A stretch of 46,714 nucleotides of DNA from a bacterium (GCA_021372575.1 JAJFUE010000135.1:1-46714), one strand, 5' to 3'. Positions 30,464 to 38,755 are shown, counted from the stretch's first letter. The notes: generated from the letters alone by a model not told the origin. Numbers and translations are program-made.

Positions 30464-33120
30464 CGGACGGTCCTGTCGGCGGGCTTGGAGGCCGGGGCGG
30501 CCTCGGCGGGGGTCGTCGGCGAGGTCGGCACGGTTCCGTGGCGCTGGCGGATCTCGCCGGCGAGCAGGTCGGCCTTGGCCGTGTCGCCGAGGTTTTGCGC
30601 GGCGACGTAAGCCATGGTGTAGAACTGCAGGCCCTCGCCGCCGGCGCGGCGATACATGTCGATCAGGCGCAGCTCTTCCTTGGGGTTCTTGACGCGGTTG
30701 GCGAGCTGCATCCTGTATTCGAAAATCCGCGGGTCGGCGGGATTCATTTTTTCCATCTGGTCGAGGGTGCGCGTCAGCACGTCGTCGATCTTGTTCATGA
30801 ACGCGTATTGCAGGAGCGTGTTGAGGACGCCGTCGTCGTTGCGGTTCTGCTTCCAGATGAGTTCCCAGGCCAGGGCGACGCCGCGGCGATCCTTGCTGGC
30901 GTCGGCGGCCTGCAGGTAGCCCTGCGCGGCCTGCTCGTTGGCGGGGTATTTCGCGGCCGCGGCGGCGAAAACCTCGGTGGCTTCCTTGGGCTGGTTGAGC
31001 GTCATATACTGGTTGCCGAGGCCGAGGAACGCCTCGACGGTATCGGACTGCCTGGCGTTTTTCTTCATCTCGTCGAGGCCCTTCTTGACCAGGTCCTCGG
31101 CCTGGGCGACGAGGCTCTGCTGAACGTCCTTGGACGGTTCTTTCCCGGCTTTTTCGAGCAGGTACTGGGCGTAGAAGTTGAAGACAATGCCGAGATTGTA
31201 GTGGATCTGGGCGTAATCGGGGCAAATCGCCTGCAACTGGTCGTAGCGTTCCTTCGCCAGCTGGATGAAATGGTAGGAGCTTTCGATATACTGGGAAGCG
31301 CCGCGCGGGTCCTTCGGGCCGATCTCATCGGCGGTCTGGCGGTAGATGTTGAACAGCGTCGTATAAACCGAGCCGAGCTTGTAATACGACGAGATCATGT
31401 ATTTTTCCTGCTTGATCGATTTTTCGAGCGGCTCGATGCTCTCCTCGAGCAGGCGGCGCACGGTTTCGCGGTTGATGCTGCCGCGGTCGATCGCATCCAT
31501 GGCGGGCTCCATCGACTGCAGGCCATCGGCATAGCTGACCGACGCGACCCAATAGCGGGAGCCGGTTCCGGCGGCGAAATAATACATGATTGCGCCGATG
31601 CCGAGCAGGCAGTAAGTGACCCACTTGAGCTGGTCGGCGTTGAACGGTTCCCAGGGCTTGCCTTCCATCGCGGAGACCGGCTGCTCGACATCGCGCACGC
31701 GCGCCAGCAAAATGATGCCGGTCATGAAACCGAGGACGGTCCAGAGGTTCACGGTTCCGATCACCCACCGCGCGTTGGGGCTGCTCATATTGCTGCCCAT
31801 GAAGCTCATGACGCCGGTGAGGCACGCGATGAGGATGTTGCGCAATCGCGGGTCGGGATGCCTGACCGCCCAGTAGAGGCCGCCGAACCAGACGGCACAC
31901 AGGATCAGCATCAACATGGCGAAGCCGGCGATGCCGGTTTCGGCCAGGGTGTCCATGATCAGGTTGTGCGAATAGGTCGTCACGTGGGAGATTTCATGGC
32001 TGAAGTAATCCGGGCGGCGGAATTCGGGGAAATAGACGCGGAAAGCGCCGGGGCCGACGCCGAGGACAGGATCCTCCTTGAACATCTGCCAGGCGGCGGA
32101 CCACATGATCTCACGCGACTCCCACGAGGTCTTGACGCCCTTGAGCTGGCCGAGGATCGTCGGGGAACGGAACCAGATCTGCGAGGCGATGAGGATCGCC
32201 ATGCCGACGATGAGCGCGACCATGTGGCGGCGCTCGATATCCCGCACCTTGCCGAAGAAGAAGAACATGACGACGAAGAACGCGAGGCCGATGATGGCGA
32301 AGATGTATTCGCCCTTGCTCATGCAGTAGAAAATCGAGAGCAGGTTGAGCATCGTGCCGACGATGCCGATGCCGCGCCACAGGTTGGGGCGGCGGCTCGG
32401 GCCCGGGTCAAGCGTCAGCAGCAGGGGGAACGGCACGTAAAGCAGGCAGATGCCGGCGTAGAAGTCGCGGCTCAGGATGGTCGATTGCATGTCGCTCTGG
32501 GCGTGGCTGAGGGTCATCAGAAGCCGGTACAGGTTCGTCGGCTCGCCGTAGAGTCCGTTGGGGTAGATGAAATCGCACAGCCACTTGACGCCGGACCCGC
32601 CGCCGGTGACGTTGTACATGAACATGCCGACGACATTCACCGTGAGCCAAAGAACGACCATGAAGCGCAGGAAATATTCGGCCGTGCGGCGATAACACGC
32701 GATGGCCATCGCCGAGAGGAAGAACCCGATCATGATCCAGTTGAACTGGATGTAATAGTTGCCGATCCAGTGGTATTTCGAGAGCAGGGCCGAAATGACC
32801 GTGACGGCAAAGTAGCCGACGAGGCCGATGGCGACCGGTTTGGGTGGCAGCGGCACGACGCGGGTCCCGATGAGCACCAGCGCCATGATGGCCAGGGCCG
32901 GCCCGAAGATGAAGTATTGGGAGACCTTGATGTCGTCGAGGTTGTGCGTCATCGCGGTCATGGAGAGAACGATGAAGAACAGCACGACGGCGTGCAGCGC
33001 AAAGCCGCCCCAAATGAGGAATTCCCAGGGGCGTTCGACCTGGGCCGGGGCGGCGCTCCTGCCCGAGCGCGAGGCATTGACGGCCGGTGATGCGGGCCTC
33101 GGACGACGCTTGTCAATCAT
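30460..33120 (-). CDS. O-antigen-ligase-like membrane protein with C-terminal TPR region
   Basis: About 886 residues. A basic N terminus precedes 12 or so membrane spans (residues about 35-500). The Wzy/WaaL-type loop and helix PVLGVGPGAFRVYFPEF and HNLIMDTLAETGIAGF mark the O-antigen ligase domain. Residues about 550-870 are helical repeats of TPR type (for example YDQLQAICPDYAQIHYNLG). Such proteins join or polymerise surface polysaccharides. The ATG at 33120 is used; an in-frame TTG at 33132 would overlap the upstream DUF4911 gene. It is followed by an overlapping MoxR-like gene. Confidence 0.85.
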   Translation of the reverse strand: MIDKRRPRPASPAVNASRSGRSAAPAQVERPWEFLIWGGFALHAVVLFFIVLSMTAMTHNLDDIKVSQYFIFGPALAIMALVLIGTRVVPLPPKPVAIGLVGYFAVTVISALLSKYHWIGNYYIQFNWIMIGFFLSAMAIACYRRTAEYFLRFMVVLWLTVNVVGMFMYNVTGGGSGVKWLCDFIYPNGLYGEPTNLYRLLMTLSHAQSDMQSTILSRDFYAGICLLYVPFPLLLTLDPGPSRRPNLWRGIGIVGTMLNLLSIFYCMSKGEYIFAIIGLAFFVVMFFFFGKVRDIERRHMVALIVGMAILIASQIWFRSPTILGQLKGVKTSWESREIMWSAAWQMFKEDPVLGVGPGAFRVYFPEFRRPDYFSHEISHVTTYSHNLIMDTLAETGIAGFAMLMLILCAVWFGGLYWAVRHPDPRLRNILIACLTGVMSFMGSNMSSPNARWVIGTVNLWTVLGFMTGIILLARVRDVEQPVSAMEGKPWEPFNADQLKWVTYCLLGIGAIMYYFAAGTGSRYWVASVSYADGLQSMEPAMDAIDRGSINRETVRRLLEESIEPLEKSIKQEKYMISSYYKLGSVYTTLFNIYRQTADEIGPKDPRGASQYIESSYHFIQLAKERYDQLQAICPDYAQIHYNLGIVFNFYAQYLLEKAGKEPSKDVQQSLVAQAEDLVKKGLDEMKKNARQSDTVEAFLGLGNQYMTLNQPKEATEVFAAAAAKYPANEQAAQGYLQAADASKDRRGVALAWELIWKQNRNDDGVLNTLLQYAFMNKIDDVLTRTLDQMEKMNPADPRIFEYRMQLANRVKNPKEELRLIDMYRRAGGEGLQFYTMAYVAAQNLGDTAKADLLAGEIRQRHGTVPTSPTTPAEAAPASKPADRTVR

Positions 33121-33124
33121 GTCT

Positions 33125-33388
33125 TTATTCAAACTCCCGGCCCAGCTTCTGGATCGGCCATTGCGCGCCGGCCCATGTCAGCAGGGCATCGAATTCTTGC
33201 TGAAAGTCGGGCATGACCCAACATTCAATGATCCCGCGGCCTTCATCAAGGGTGCGCACGACGCCGATGCCGTCGCTCGCCTCCACGTGGGCGGTCAGGT
33301 ACTGAATCGCCGGCGGAGGCAGTTGAAGGACCATGATCCGTGGCGGCCTGCCGTCGTGGGCAGGCAGGTTTTCGAAGCGCCTTGGCAT
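33125..33388 (-). CDS. DUF4911-like small protein
   Basis: An 87-residue protein. The pattern PPPAIQYLTAHVEASDGIGV, then VRTLDEGRGIIECWVMPDF and a final Leu-rich helix, resembles DUF4911: a strand, a helix with a conserved DG, and a strand. Function is unknown. GGAAGGAG is found 13 nt before the ATG at 33388; an in-frame ATG at 33412 has no ribosome-binding site. It ends 4 bases before the O-antigen-ligase-like gene and starts that operon. Confidence 0.6.
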   Translation of the reverse strand: MPRRFENLPAHDGRPPRIMVLQLPPPAIQYLTAHVEASDGIGVVRTLDEGRGIIECWVMPDFQQEFDALLTWAGAQWPIQKLGREFE

Positions 33389-33521
33389 AACAGTCGCGCC
33401 GCTCCTTCCCATACCCGGTAAGTATTATCCAGACCCGCCGCCACAGGCGCAAGGGTGAAGGTTGAACGGGACGGGGGGATGAGGGGCTTGGGGGAATTAT
33501 GCGAATTATGGGAGGAATGGG

Positions 33522-34055
33522 TTATTCGGGGTTTTGGATGTCGGGCTTGGGGACGTTGAAACGCTGGCGCAAGTACTTCTCGGTCGTGGGCGGGACGAAC
33601 TGGCGGACCTCGCCGCCGAGGACGAGGACTTCCTTGATCAGCGAACTGCTCACGTAAAGGTGCTCGGCGGCGGGGACCATGAACAGGGTCTCGACGCGCG
33701 GGTTGAGGGCGCGGTTCATCATCGCCATCTGAAGCTCGTATTCGAAGTCGGAGACGACGCGGATGCCGCGGATGACGTAGTTGGCGCCCATGCGCTCGGC
33801 GTAGTCCATCGTCAGGCCGAAGAAGGAGTGGATTTCAACATTGGCGAGGTGCGCGGTGGCGTCGCGGAGCATGTCGAGGCGCTCGGCAACGGTGAACATC
33901 GGCGATTTGCCCTGGTTCTGGGCGACCGCGACGAGGAGGCGATCGAACAGGTAGGCACCGCGCTCGATGATGTCAAGATGGCCGTAGGTGAGGCCGTCGA
34001 AGGTGCCGGGATAAAGCGCGATGTTGGGCTTGGTTTTGGGGGTCAGCGGGGTCAT
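33522..34055 (-). CDS. coaD: Phosphopantetheine adenylyltransferase
   Basis: A 177-residue nucleotidyltransferase that makes dephospho-CoA from 4'-phosphopantetheine and ATP. IALYPGTFDGLTYGHLDII holds the TxGH-type motif, NYVIRGIRVVSDFEYELQMA is the family signature, and YVSSSLIKEV is the ISSTxIRE-type motif. Length is normal plus a short N-terminal extension. AAGG lies 9 nt before the ATG. rpe lies upstream with a family A repeat between them. Confidence 0.96.
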   Translation of the reverse strand: MTPLTPKTKPNIALYPGTFDGLTYGHLDIIERGAYLFDRLLVAVAQNQGKSPMFTVAERLDMLRDATAHLANVEIHSFFGLTMDYAERMGANYVIRGIRVVSDFEYELQMAMMNRALNPRVETLFMVPAAEHLYVSSSLIKEVLVLGGEVRQFVPPTTEKYLRQRFNVPKPDIQNPE

Positions 34056-34080
34056 GGGCGTGGCCTTTGGGCGAATGGAG

Positions 34081-34107
34081 ATTCGATTACGATTACGAGC
34101 ACGAACG
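34081..34107 (+). repeat. Short tandem repeat family A, copy 3
   Basis: ATTCGATTACGATTACGAGC plus ACGAACG lies between coaD and rpe. It begins about 11 bases after the rpe stop codon when read along the minus strand. Confidence 0.75.
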
Positions 34108-34117
34108 GGTCACAGCA

Positions 34118-34873
34118 TCACGGCAACGAGAGCGCCTTCTCGGAGGCATCTCTCAGTTTCTTGATATTCTCGGCGATCTGGCCGCCGCTGAAGACGGCGT
34201 TGCCGGCGACGAGGACGTCGGCGCCGGCGGCGACCGCCAGCGGCGCGGTTTGCGCGTTGATGCCGCCATCGACTTCGAGACGGAACGGCAGGCCGCGACG
34301 GCGGCGCGCGAGGTCCAGCTCGCGGACCTTGTTCAGCATGCCCGGGATGAGCTCCTGGCCGCCGAAGCCCGGTTCGACGGTCATCACAAGGACCATGTCG
34401 ATTTCGTCGAGCAGCGGCAGGATGTCGCTGACGGGGGTCCGGGGCTTGATCGTCACGCCGACCTTGACGCCGAGTTTCTTGATGGCGCGCAGGTCGCGGC
34501 GCGGGCGGGAGAGCGTCTCGATGTGCAGCGTCAGCAGGCTCGAGCCGGCCTTGACGAAGGCCTCGGCCAGCTCCATCGGGTTCTCGATCATCAGGTGCGT
34601 GTCATAAAACAGGTCGGGCTCGGCGGCGGTCCACTTGGCGAGGATCGGCGGGCCGAGGGTGAGGTTCGGGACGAAGTGGCCGTCCATCACATCGACGTGG
34701 ATCCACTTGGCCCTGGCGCGGCGGCAGCGGGCCAATTCGGCGGTGATGTGGGCGAAATCGCTGCTGAGAAGCGAGGGGGCAATAACGAGAGGAGCGCGCT
34801 TTCCGGCCTCCGCCGAAAACGGCTCAAAGATCGATCCGCCCGACACACGATTCACTTTGGTGGTTCGCGCCAA
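34118..34873 (-). CDS. rpe: Ribulose-phosphate 3-epimerase
   Basis: A 251-residue TIM-barrel enzyme that interconverts ribulose 5-phosphate and xylulose 5-phosphate. Family motifs are clear: LVIAPSLLSSDFAHI, WIHVDVMDGHFVPN with the metal-binding Asp and His, THLMIENP, MTVEPGFGGQ and LEVDGGI. The start is taken as TTG at 34873, because GAGG lies 7 nt upstream and no ATG lies nearer; this gives about 30 residues before the usual N terminus. A GTG within the extension is an alternative. Confidence 0.93.
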   Translation of the reverse strand: MARTTKVNRVSGGSIFEPFSAEAGKRAPLVIAPSLLSSDFAHITAELARCRRARAKWIHVDVMDGHFVPNLTLGPPILAKWTAAEPDLFYDTHLMIENPMELAEAFVKAGSSLLTLHIETLSRPRRDLRAIKKLGVKVGVTIKPRTPVSDILPLLDEIDMVLVMTVEPGFGGQELIPGMLNKVRELDLARRRRGLPFRLEVDGGINAQTAPLAVAAGADVLVAGNAVFSGGQIAENIKKLRDASEKALSLP

Positions 34874-35004
34874 GTTAGCACCTCGAATGCGTGATTGAAA
34901 TCCGCCGATGCGCAACCCGCGCACCCACTCACCCCGGCGAAAGAATCCATTTAGCCATATGGGGCGCAAATTGCAAGGAATCACTGGGGAATGGGATCGA
35001 TGCG

Positions 35005-35044
35005 TTCGATTACGATTACGAGCACGAACACGAATGAACGAGCA
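35005..35044 (+). repeat. Short tandem repeat family A, copy 4
   Basis: TTCGATTACGATTACGAGCA then CGAACACGAATGAACGAGCA directly abuts the stop codon of the minus-strand DUF2905 gene at 35045. It lies in the 171-base gap before rpe. Confidence 0.75.
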
Positions 35045-35263
35045 CTAACGCCTGAAGAACAGGTTCAGGATGATCGTCAGCAGGATGCTCAGGATGATGC
35101 AGGTCATGAGCGGGATGCTCACGGACCAGCCTTTGCCGTGCAGGTTGATGTCGCCGGGGAGGCGGCCGAGGGGCAGGTTGAATTTCGCGGCGAGATAAAG
35201 CAGCGCGCCGGCGACCAGCAGGATCGCGCCAAAACTCATCAGGGCCATGGCAAGCGGTTTCAT
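35045..35263 (-). CDS. DUF2905 family small membrane protein
   Basis: A 72-residue protein with two membrane spans (about 8-27 and 49-70) separated by the family motif PLGRLPGDINLHGKGWSVSI. Its function is unknown. The ATG overlaps the stop of the upstream deacetylase gene (ATGA), so it is translated with it. Confidence 0.88.
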   Translation of the reverse strand: MKPLAMALMSFGAILLVAGALLYLAAKFNLPLGRLPGDINLHGKGWSVSIPLMTCIILSILLTIILNLFFRR

Positions 35264-36279
35264 GCCGGCACCAGAATCCCCTGCTCGATTCGATCGGCGA
35301 CGAAATCGATGACGCCGGCGGCGGTTCCCGCGGTGTCCTTCACGTCGGTGAACTTCAGCTTCACCTTGCGCCCTGAGGCGCGGCCGACCGCCGCGGCGAT
35401 GATCTCGGAGAGCGAGTCGAGGTGGTAGCCGCCCTCGAGGAAATAGGCCACGCGACCGTCGCACAGTTCGGCGGCGAGCGACTCGATGCGCGCCGCCAGC
35501 TCAACGCAGCCCTGGGACGAGAGCGTCAGGCCGGCAAGCGGATCGAGGTAATGAATATCGGTCCCGAAGGAAACAAGGACGATCGACGGCCGCCAGCGCC
35601 GGAGCGCCGGCTCGACGATCATGCCCATGAAGTTGCGGTAGGTGGCGTCGCCGCTGCCGTATGGAAGCGGAACGTTGATGTTCAGGCCGGCGCCGGTGCC
35701 CATGCCGGTTTCGTCGGTCGTTCCGGTGCCGGGGAAAAGGGGCGACTCGTGCGCGGAGATCACCAGCACGTCGGGGTTGTCGTAAAAAGCCTCCTGCGTA
35801 CCGTTGCCGTGGTGGACATCGACATCGACGATCGCCACGCGGCCGCGCCCGAGCGCCACGTGACGCGCGGCGGCAATGGCGAGGCTGTTTAAATAGCAAA
35901 AACCCATCGCGGAAGCGGCGGTGGCGTGGTGGCCGGGCGGGCGCACGAGGGCCCATGCCGTCTCACGGCCGGTCCATGCGGTTTCGGCGGCGAGGACGCC
36001 CGCGCCGGCCGCGAGGGTCGCGATCTCGAGCGTCTCGGGGCGGACATAGGTGTCGCGGTCCCAGACGCCCTCACCCATGCGGCCGAGCGTCTTGATGTAG
36101 TTGGCGTGGTGAATGCGCAGAATGTCTTCGGCTGCGGCCGGTTGCGGCTCGAGGACGTCGGTCCAGAGCTTTTCGGCCTGGAGGCGGTCACGGATCGCAA
36201 TCAGGCGCTCGGGGCGCTCGGGATGGTCCTCGTCGCGCTGACGATGGCCGAGAAAACGGTCGTGATAGACCAGCTTCAA
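35260..36279 (-). CDS. Histone deacetylase/AcuC-family zinc deacetylase
   Basis: A 339-residue arginase-deacetylase-fold enzyme. The key parts are HPERPERLIAI near the N terminus, RPPGHHATAASAMGFCYLN with the catalytic His pair, VDVDVHHGNGTQ with zinc-binding Asp and His, the second zinc Asp in SFGTDIHYLDPLAG, and LEGGYHLDSL with the Tyr region. Such bacterial enzymes deacetylate acetyl-lysine, polyamines or acetoin-pathway proteins. It starts with TTG; AAGGA 8 nt upstream supports this, and that ribosome-binding site is part of a short tandem repeat. A 4-base overlap couples it to DUF2905. Confidence 0.9.
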   Translation of the reverse strand: MKLVYHDRFLGHRQRDEDHPERPERLIAIRDRLQAEKLWTDVLEPQPAAAEDILRIHHANYIKTLGRMGEGVWDRDTYVRPETLEIATLAAGAGVLAAETAWTGRETAWALVRPPGHHATAASAMGFCYLNSLAIAAARHVALGRGRVAIVDVDVHHGNGTQEAFYDNPDVLVISAHESPLFPGTGTTDETGMGTGAGLNINVPLPYGSGDATYRNFMGMIVEPALRRWRPSIVLVSFGTDIHYLDPLAGLTLSSQGCVELAARIESLAAELCDGRVAYFLEGGYHLDSLSEIIAAAVGRASGRKVKLKFTDVKDTAGTAAGVIDFVADRIEQGILVPA

Positions 36280-36284
36280 ATTTT

Positions 36285-36397
36285 AGTCCTTGGTGCTTAG
36301 CGCTTAGTCCTTAGCCCGGACGGAATGGACATCATTATAAAACCAAATCCGCACGACCCTCAAAGGATCAATGCGGATGATCGAACCGGTAAACCGG
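36285..36397. repeat. Short tandem repeat family C and a dispersed 22-nt palindromic repeat
   Basis: At 36285-36316 lie TAGTCCTTGGTGCTTAGCGC and CTTAGTCCTTAG; on the minus strand they supply the ribosome-binding site of the deacetylase gene. At 36376-36397 lies an inverted exact 22-nt match to 17561-17582, centred on ACCGGTAAACCGGT. No gene is seen between 36280 and 36450. Confidence 0.6.
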
Positions 36398-36450
36398 TTC
36401 CAATATGAACGCGATCCCAGTCCGCATGATGCATGATGGTTGACTTAAGA

Positions 36451-37272
36451 TCAGCCGGCTTTCTTCCGGGTCGTCCGCGCCGGTTTTTTCGACGTGGATT
36501 TGGTTGATTTCGCGGAAGACGTCTTGGCCGACGAGTCGCTGTTTTTTTTCGCAGCCGAGGTCTTTGCCGGCTTGGCGGGCTTCTTCGCGGCCTCGGTCTT
36601 GGGCTTGGCCCTTTCCTCGTCGTTCCAGCCGAAGACGATCTTGGTGGAGATCCAGCCCTCCTGGCCGCCTTCGTGTTTCACGTGCAGCCAGCCGTCCTTT
36701 TCCTCGAGGACCTGAAGATAGACACCGCGTTCGGCGACGAAGGCGACGGGGAACTTCTCGTAATCCTTGCCGCCGCCGGTGCGCAGGTTGCTTTGGGGCG
36801 ATTTGGTGATGACGTAGCGGGGCTTGAACGCAAGGCCCGAGGGGGCGACCCAGCCGCCGTCGCCATCGACGTCGAGGACCAGGACCCAGCCGTTGGGCGC
36901 CACGTCGCGCACGAAGACGGGATACGTTTTGTTGTAGGTCACGACGGCCGTTTCGCGGGGGCCGGGCTTGACGCGCGCGCTGAGGACGTCGCTATCGACG
37001 GTGACGAAGGCGGTGTCGCTGATGAGGCTGGCGACGACCCAGCCTTCCTTGCTTTGGGACGGGTCGATCTTGACGGTCTTGACCTTGGCCCAGTTGTCCC
37101 GCCGCTCGAGGATCTTGACGGGCTGAAAGCGAAGGAGCTGCTCGACGGCCTTGGCCTTGGGCTTGGGCTCGGCGCGAAGGGTCAGGTTTTTTTCGGCCTT
37201 GACGAGGCCGGTCTGGGCGCCCGCCAAGGCGGGGACCACCAAAAAAATAAGGGCAACGATCCAGCGTGGCAT
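36451..37272 (-). CDS. Exported multi-SH3 protein with histone H1-like Lys/Ala-rich tail
   Basis: A 273-residue protein. A signal peptide (PRWIVALIFLVVPALAGAQ) is followed by SH3b-type domains at about 24-90, 95-150 and 155-215, with NLTLRAEPKPKAKAVEQL and NLRTGGGKDYEKFPV as typical SH3b starts and KEGWV and QEGWIS endings. The last 50 residues are a Lys, Ala, Ser and Thr-rich tail (for example KPAKPAKTSAAKKNSD) like histone H1 tails. SH3b domains often bind peptidoglycan; the basic tail could bind anionic surface polymers. The ATG at 37272 has AGGA 7 nt upstream. It follows rpmA by 55 bases and probably shares its transcript. Confidence 0.75.
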   Translation of the reverse strand: MPRWIVALIFLVVPALAGAQTGLVKAEKNLTLRAEPKPKAKAVEQLLRFQPVKILERRDNWAKVKTVKIDPSQSKEGWVVASLISDTAFVTVDSDVLSARVKPGPRETAVVTYNKTYPVFVRDVAPNGWVLVLDVDGDGGWVAPSGLAFKPRYVITKSPQSNLRTGGGKDYEKFPVAFVAERGVYLQVLEEKDGWLHVKHEGGQEGWISTKIVFGWNDEERAKPKTEAAKKPAKPAKTSAAKKNSDSSAKTSSAKSTKSTSKKPARTTRKKAG

Positions 37273-37327
37273 AACATTCCTGCCTGACGCAAAGTTGCCC
37301 ATTATTTATCGGATATGCACGGAACCG

Positions 37328-37585
37328 TCAAGGCTCAATCGGCAGAACCTGGATGATTCGGCGATCGTGGCTCTCGACGTATTCGACTTTGCCCGGAATC
37401 TTGGCGAACAGCGTGAAGTCGCGACCCTGGCCGACGTTGCGGCCGGGCCAGAACTTGTTGCCGCATTGGCGGACGATGATCGAGCCGCCCGTGACGACCT
37501 GGCCGGCGAAGACTTTGCAGCCGCGGTATTGCGGGTTGCTGTCGCGCCCGTTCTTGCTGGAACCGCCACCTTTTTTATGTGCCAT
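37328..37585 (-). CDS. rpmA: 50S ribosomal protein L27
   Basis: An 85-residue L27 with the standard [20 protein letters not shown] start, whose N-terminal arm reaches the peptidyl transferase centre, then [20 protein letters not shown] and a C-terminal beta part. There is no cleaved N-terminal extension of the Firmicutes type. It lies 49 bases downstream of rplU; repeat family D sits in that gap. Confidence 0.98.
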   Translation of the reverse strand: MAHKKGGGSSKNGRDSNPQYRGCKVFAGQVVTGGSIIVRQCGNKFWPGRNVGQGRDFTLFAKIPGKVEYVESHDRRIIQVLPIEP

Positions 37586-37611
37586 TGCTACTCAACTCCC
37601 AAAAAATTGAC

Positions 37612-37633
37612 CAAAAGGACCTAAGGGACCTAA
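37612..37633. repeat. Short tandem repeat family D, copy at the rplU stop
   Basis: AAAAGGACCTAAGGGACCTA with AG lies 1-3 bases after the rplU stop codon (minus strand), in the gap before rpmA. Confidence 0.6.
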
Positions 37634-37634
37634 G

Positions 37635-37937
37635 TTAAATCGAAACTACAAGAATCTCGGTGAAGTCCTGGCGGTGGCCCTGACGCTTCTGGTAGCCCTT
37701 GCGCTTCTTGGACTTCCAGATCTGGACCTTGGGGCCGCGTCCGTGACGCACCACCTTGACCTTGACGGGGCCGGCGGCGTCGTTGCCGAACTTCAGTTCG
37801 CTCCCCTCGCCGCGGGCGAGCACGTCGCCCAACTCAACTTCCTGGCCGACCTCGGCCACGAGTTTTTCAACCCGAAGGCGATCGCCCTGCTTGACCCGAT
37901 ACTGCTTGCCGCCGGTGCGGATGATGGCGTAGGACAT
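37635..37937 (-). CDS. rplU: 50S ribosomal protein L21
   Basis: A 100-residue L21: MSYAIIRTGGKQYRVKQGD, VEKLVAEVGQEVELGDVLA, then the conserved KVQIWKSKKRKGYQKRQGHR that binds 23S rRNA. AGGAG lies 8 nt before the ATG at 37937; the frame is open 9 codons further without support. It is followed by rpmA in the usual order. A promoter with good spacing lies at 37994-38022. Confidence 0.98.
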   Translation of the reverse strand: MSYAIIRTGGKQYRVKQGDRLRVEKLVAEVGQEVELGDVLARGEGSELKFGNDAAGPVKVKVVRHGRGPKVQIWKSKKRKGYQKRQGHRQDFTEILVVSI

Positions 37938-37993
37938 GTTTGCTGGCTCCTGAGCACAAGACAAAAGTCGCCCCTTCAGGGCACAAAACTATT

Positions 37994-38022
37994 CTTATAA
38001 AGTCTTGGCGCGGAACGCGCAA
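37994..38022 (-). promoter_or_regulatory. Probable promoter of the rplU-rpmA operon
   Basis: On the minus strand TTGCGC (38017-38022) and TATAAG (37994-37999) are separated by 17 bases, a sigma-70-like spacing, about 57 bases before the rplU ATG. The leader between them and the gene contains CCCTGAAGGGG, a small hairpin. Confidence 0.5.
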
Positions 38023-38057
38023 GCGAAAAATCGCGCTTTAAATTTCGCAGGGGGAAA

Positions 38058-38151
38058 TGGGGGAGATGGGACTTATGGGTCCTGTGGGTCCTATGGGTCT
38101 TATGGGTCCTATGGGTCCTATGGGATCGATTACGATTACGAGCACGAGCAC
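38058..38151 (+). repeat. Short tandem repeat family D (ATGGGTCCT units) then family A copy 5
   Basis: Six or so units of the form ATGGGTCCT/CTATGGGTC run from 38058 to about 38124 and pass directly into GATCGATTACGATTACGAGC plus ACGAGCAC. They lie in the 378-base divergent gap between rplU and ybaB (37938-38315), which otherwise holds only the rplU promoter and no gene. Confidence 0.75.
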
Positions 38152-38315
38152 AAAGACGAAGACTAGCACTGGCCTTCGCCATGGCCTCGGCCGGCAAGCC
38201 GAGCACGAATAAGGGGATTGGAGAGTTTTCTGTTGTGGCGGAGAATGCGTTGGGTCACACTTGCGGAGGGCCCATGCGAGGGGCCGGGAATTCTTCAGGC
38301 GGAAAGACCGAGGCT

Positions 38316-38633
38316 ATGCTGGATATCAAAAAACTTCAGAAAATGAGCAAGGATCTCCAGTCGGGGATGGAGTCGATGAAGCAGGAACTGGCCGGCAAGA
38401 CGGTCGAGGGACAGTCGGGCGGCGGCGTGGTCAAGGCCGTCGTCAACGGCAACCAGGAACTGGTTTCGATCACGATCTCGAAGGACGCAGTCGATCCGGA
38501 CGACATCGAAATGCTTCAGGACTTGGTATTGGCGGCCGTCAACCAGGGCATCGAGAAATCCAAGGCACTTCAGCAGGAAGGGATTAATCAACTGACGGGC
38601 GGCGTGAAGCTGCCGAACCTGCCGTTCCTGTAG
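38316..38633 (+). CDS. ybaB: YbaB/EbfC family nucleoid-associated protein
   Basis: A 105-residue protein. Family features are the N-terminal helix MLDIKKLQKMSKDLQSGMES, GGGVVKAVVNGNQELVSITI, and the C-terminal helix EMLQDLVLAAVNQGIEKSK. These dimers bind DNA. The ATG at 38316 begins the conserved part and has GAGG close upstream; the frame is open back to 38181 without conservation. The dnaX and recR genes that often accompany it are not present. Confidence 0.92.
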   Translation: MLDIKKLQKMSKDLQSGMESMKQELAGKTVEGQSGGGVVKAVVNGNQELVSITISKDAVDPDDIEMLQDLVLAAVNQGIEKSKALQQEGINQLTGGVKLPNLPFL

Positions 38634-38755
38634 GCCGTGAATCGTGGATCGCGAAAAAAAATTCGCCGCTCGGGAGAGTGGCGTTGCCAGGATGTAATCC
38701 GTCGGATCGGTCCGGCGGATTTTATTTTGGCACACGCAGCCTGCGCTGGTTGCGC

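Noticed and set aside
30538-33090. Long open frame (850 codons) antisense to the O-antigen-ligase/TPR gene
   Set aside because: It lies on the opposite strand of a gene with clear membrane and ligase motifs and reads as low-complexity G, A, E, D and R-rich sequence, a common artefact of high GC content. The same holds for long antisense frames over ppk, leuS, the transglutaminase and the lyase.
38220-38315. Signal recognition particle RNA upstream of ybaB
   Set aside because: The gene is often found near ybaB, but the conserved GGAAGGAAGCAGCC-type core is missing here.
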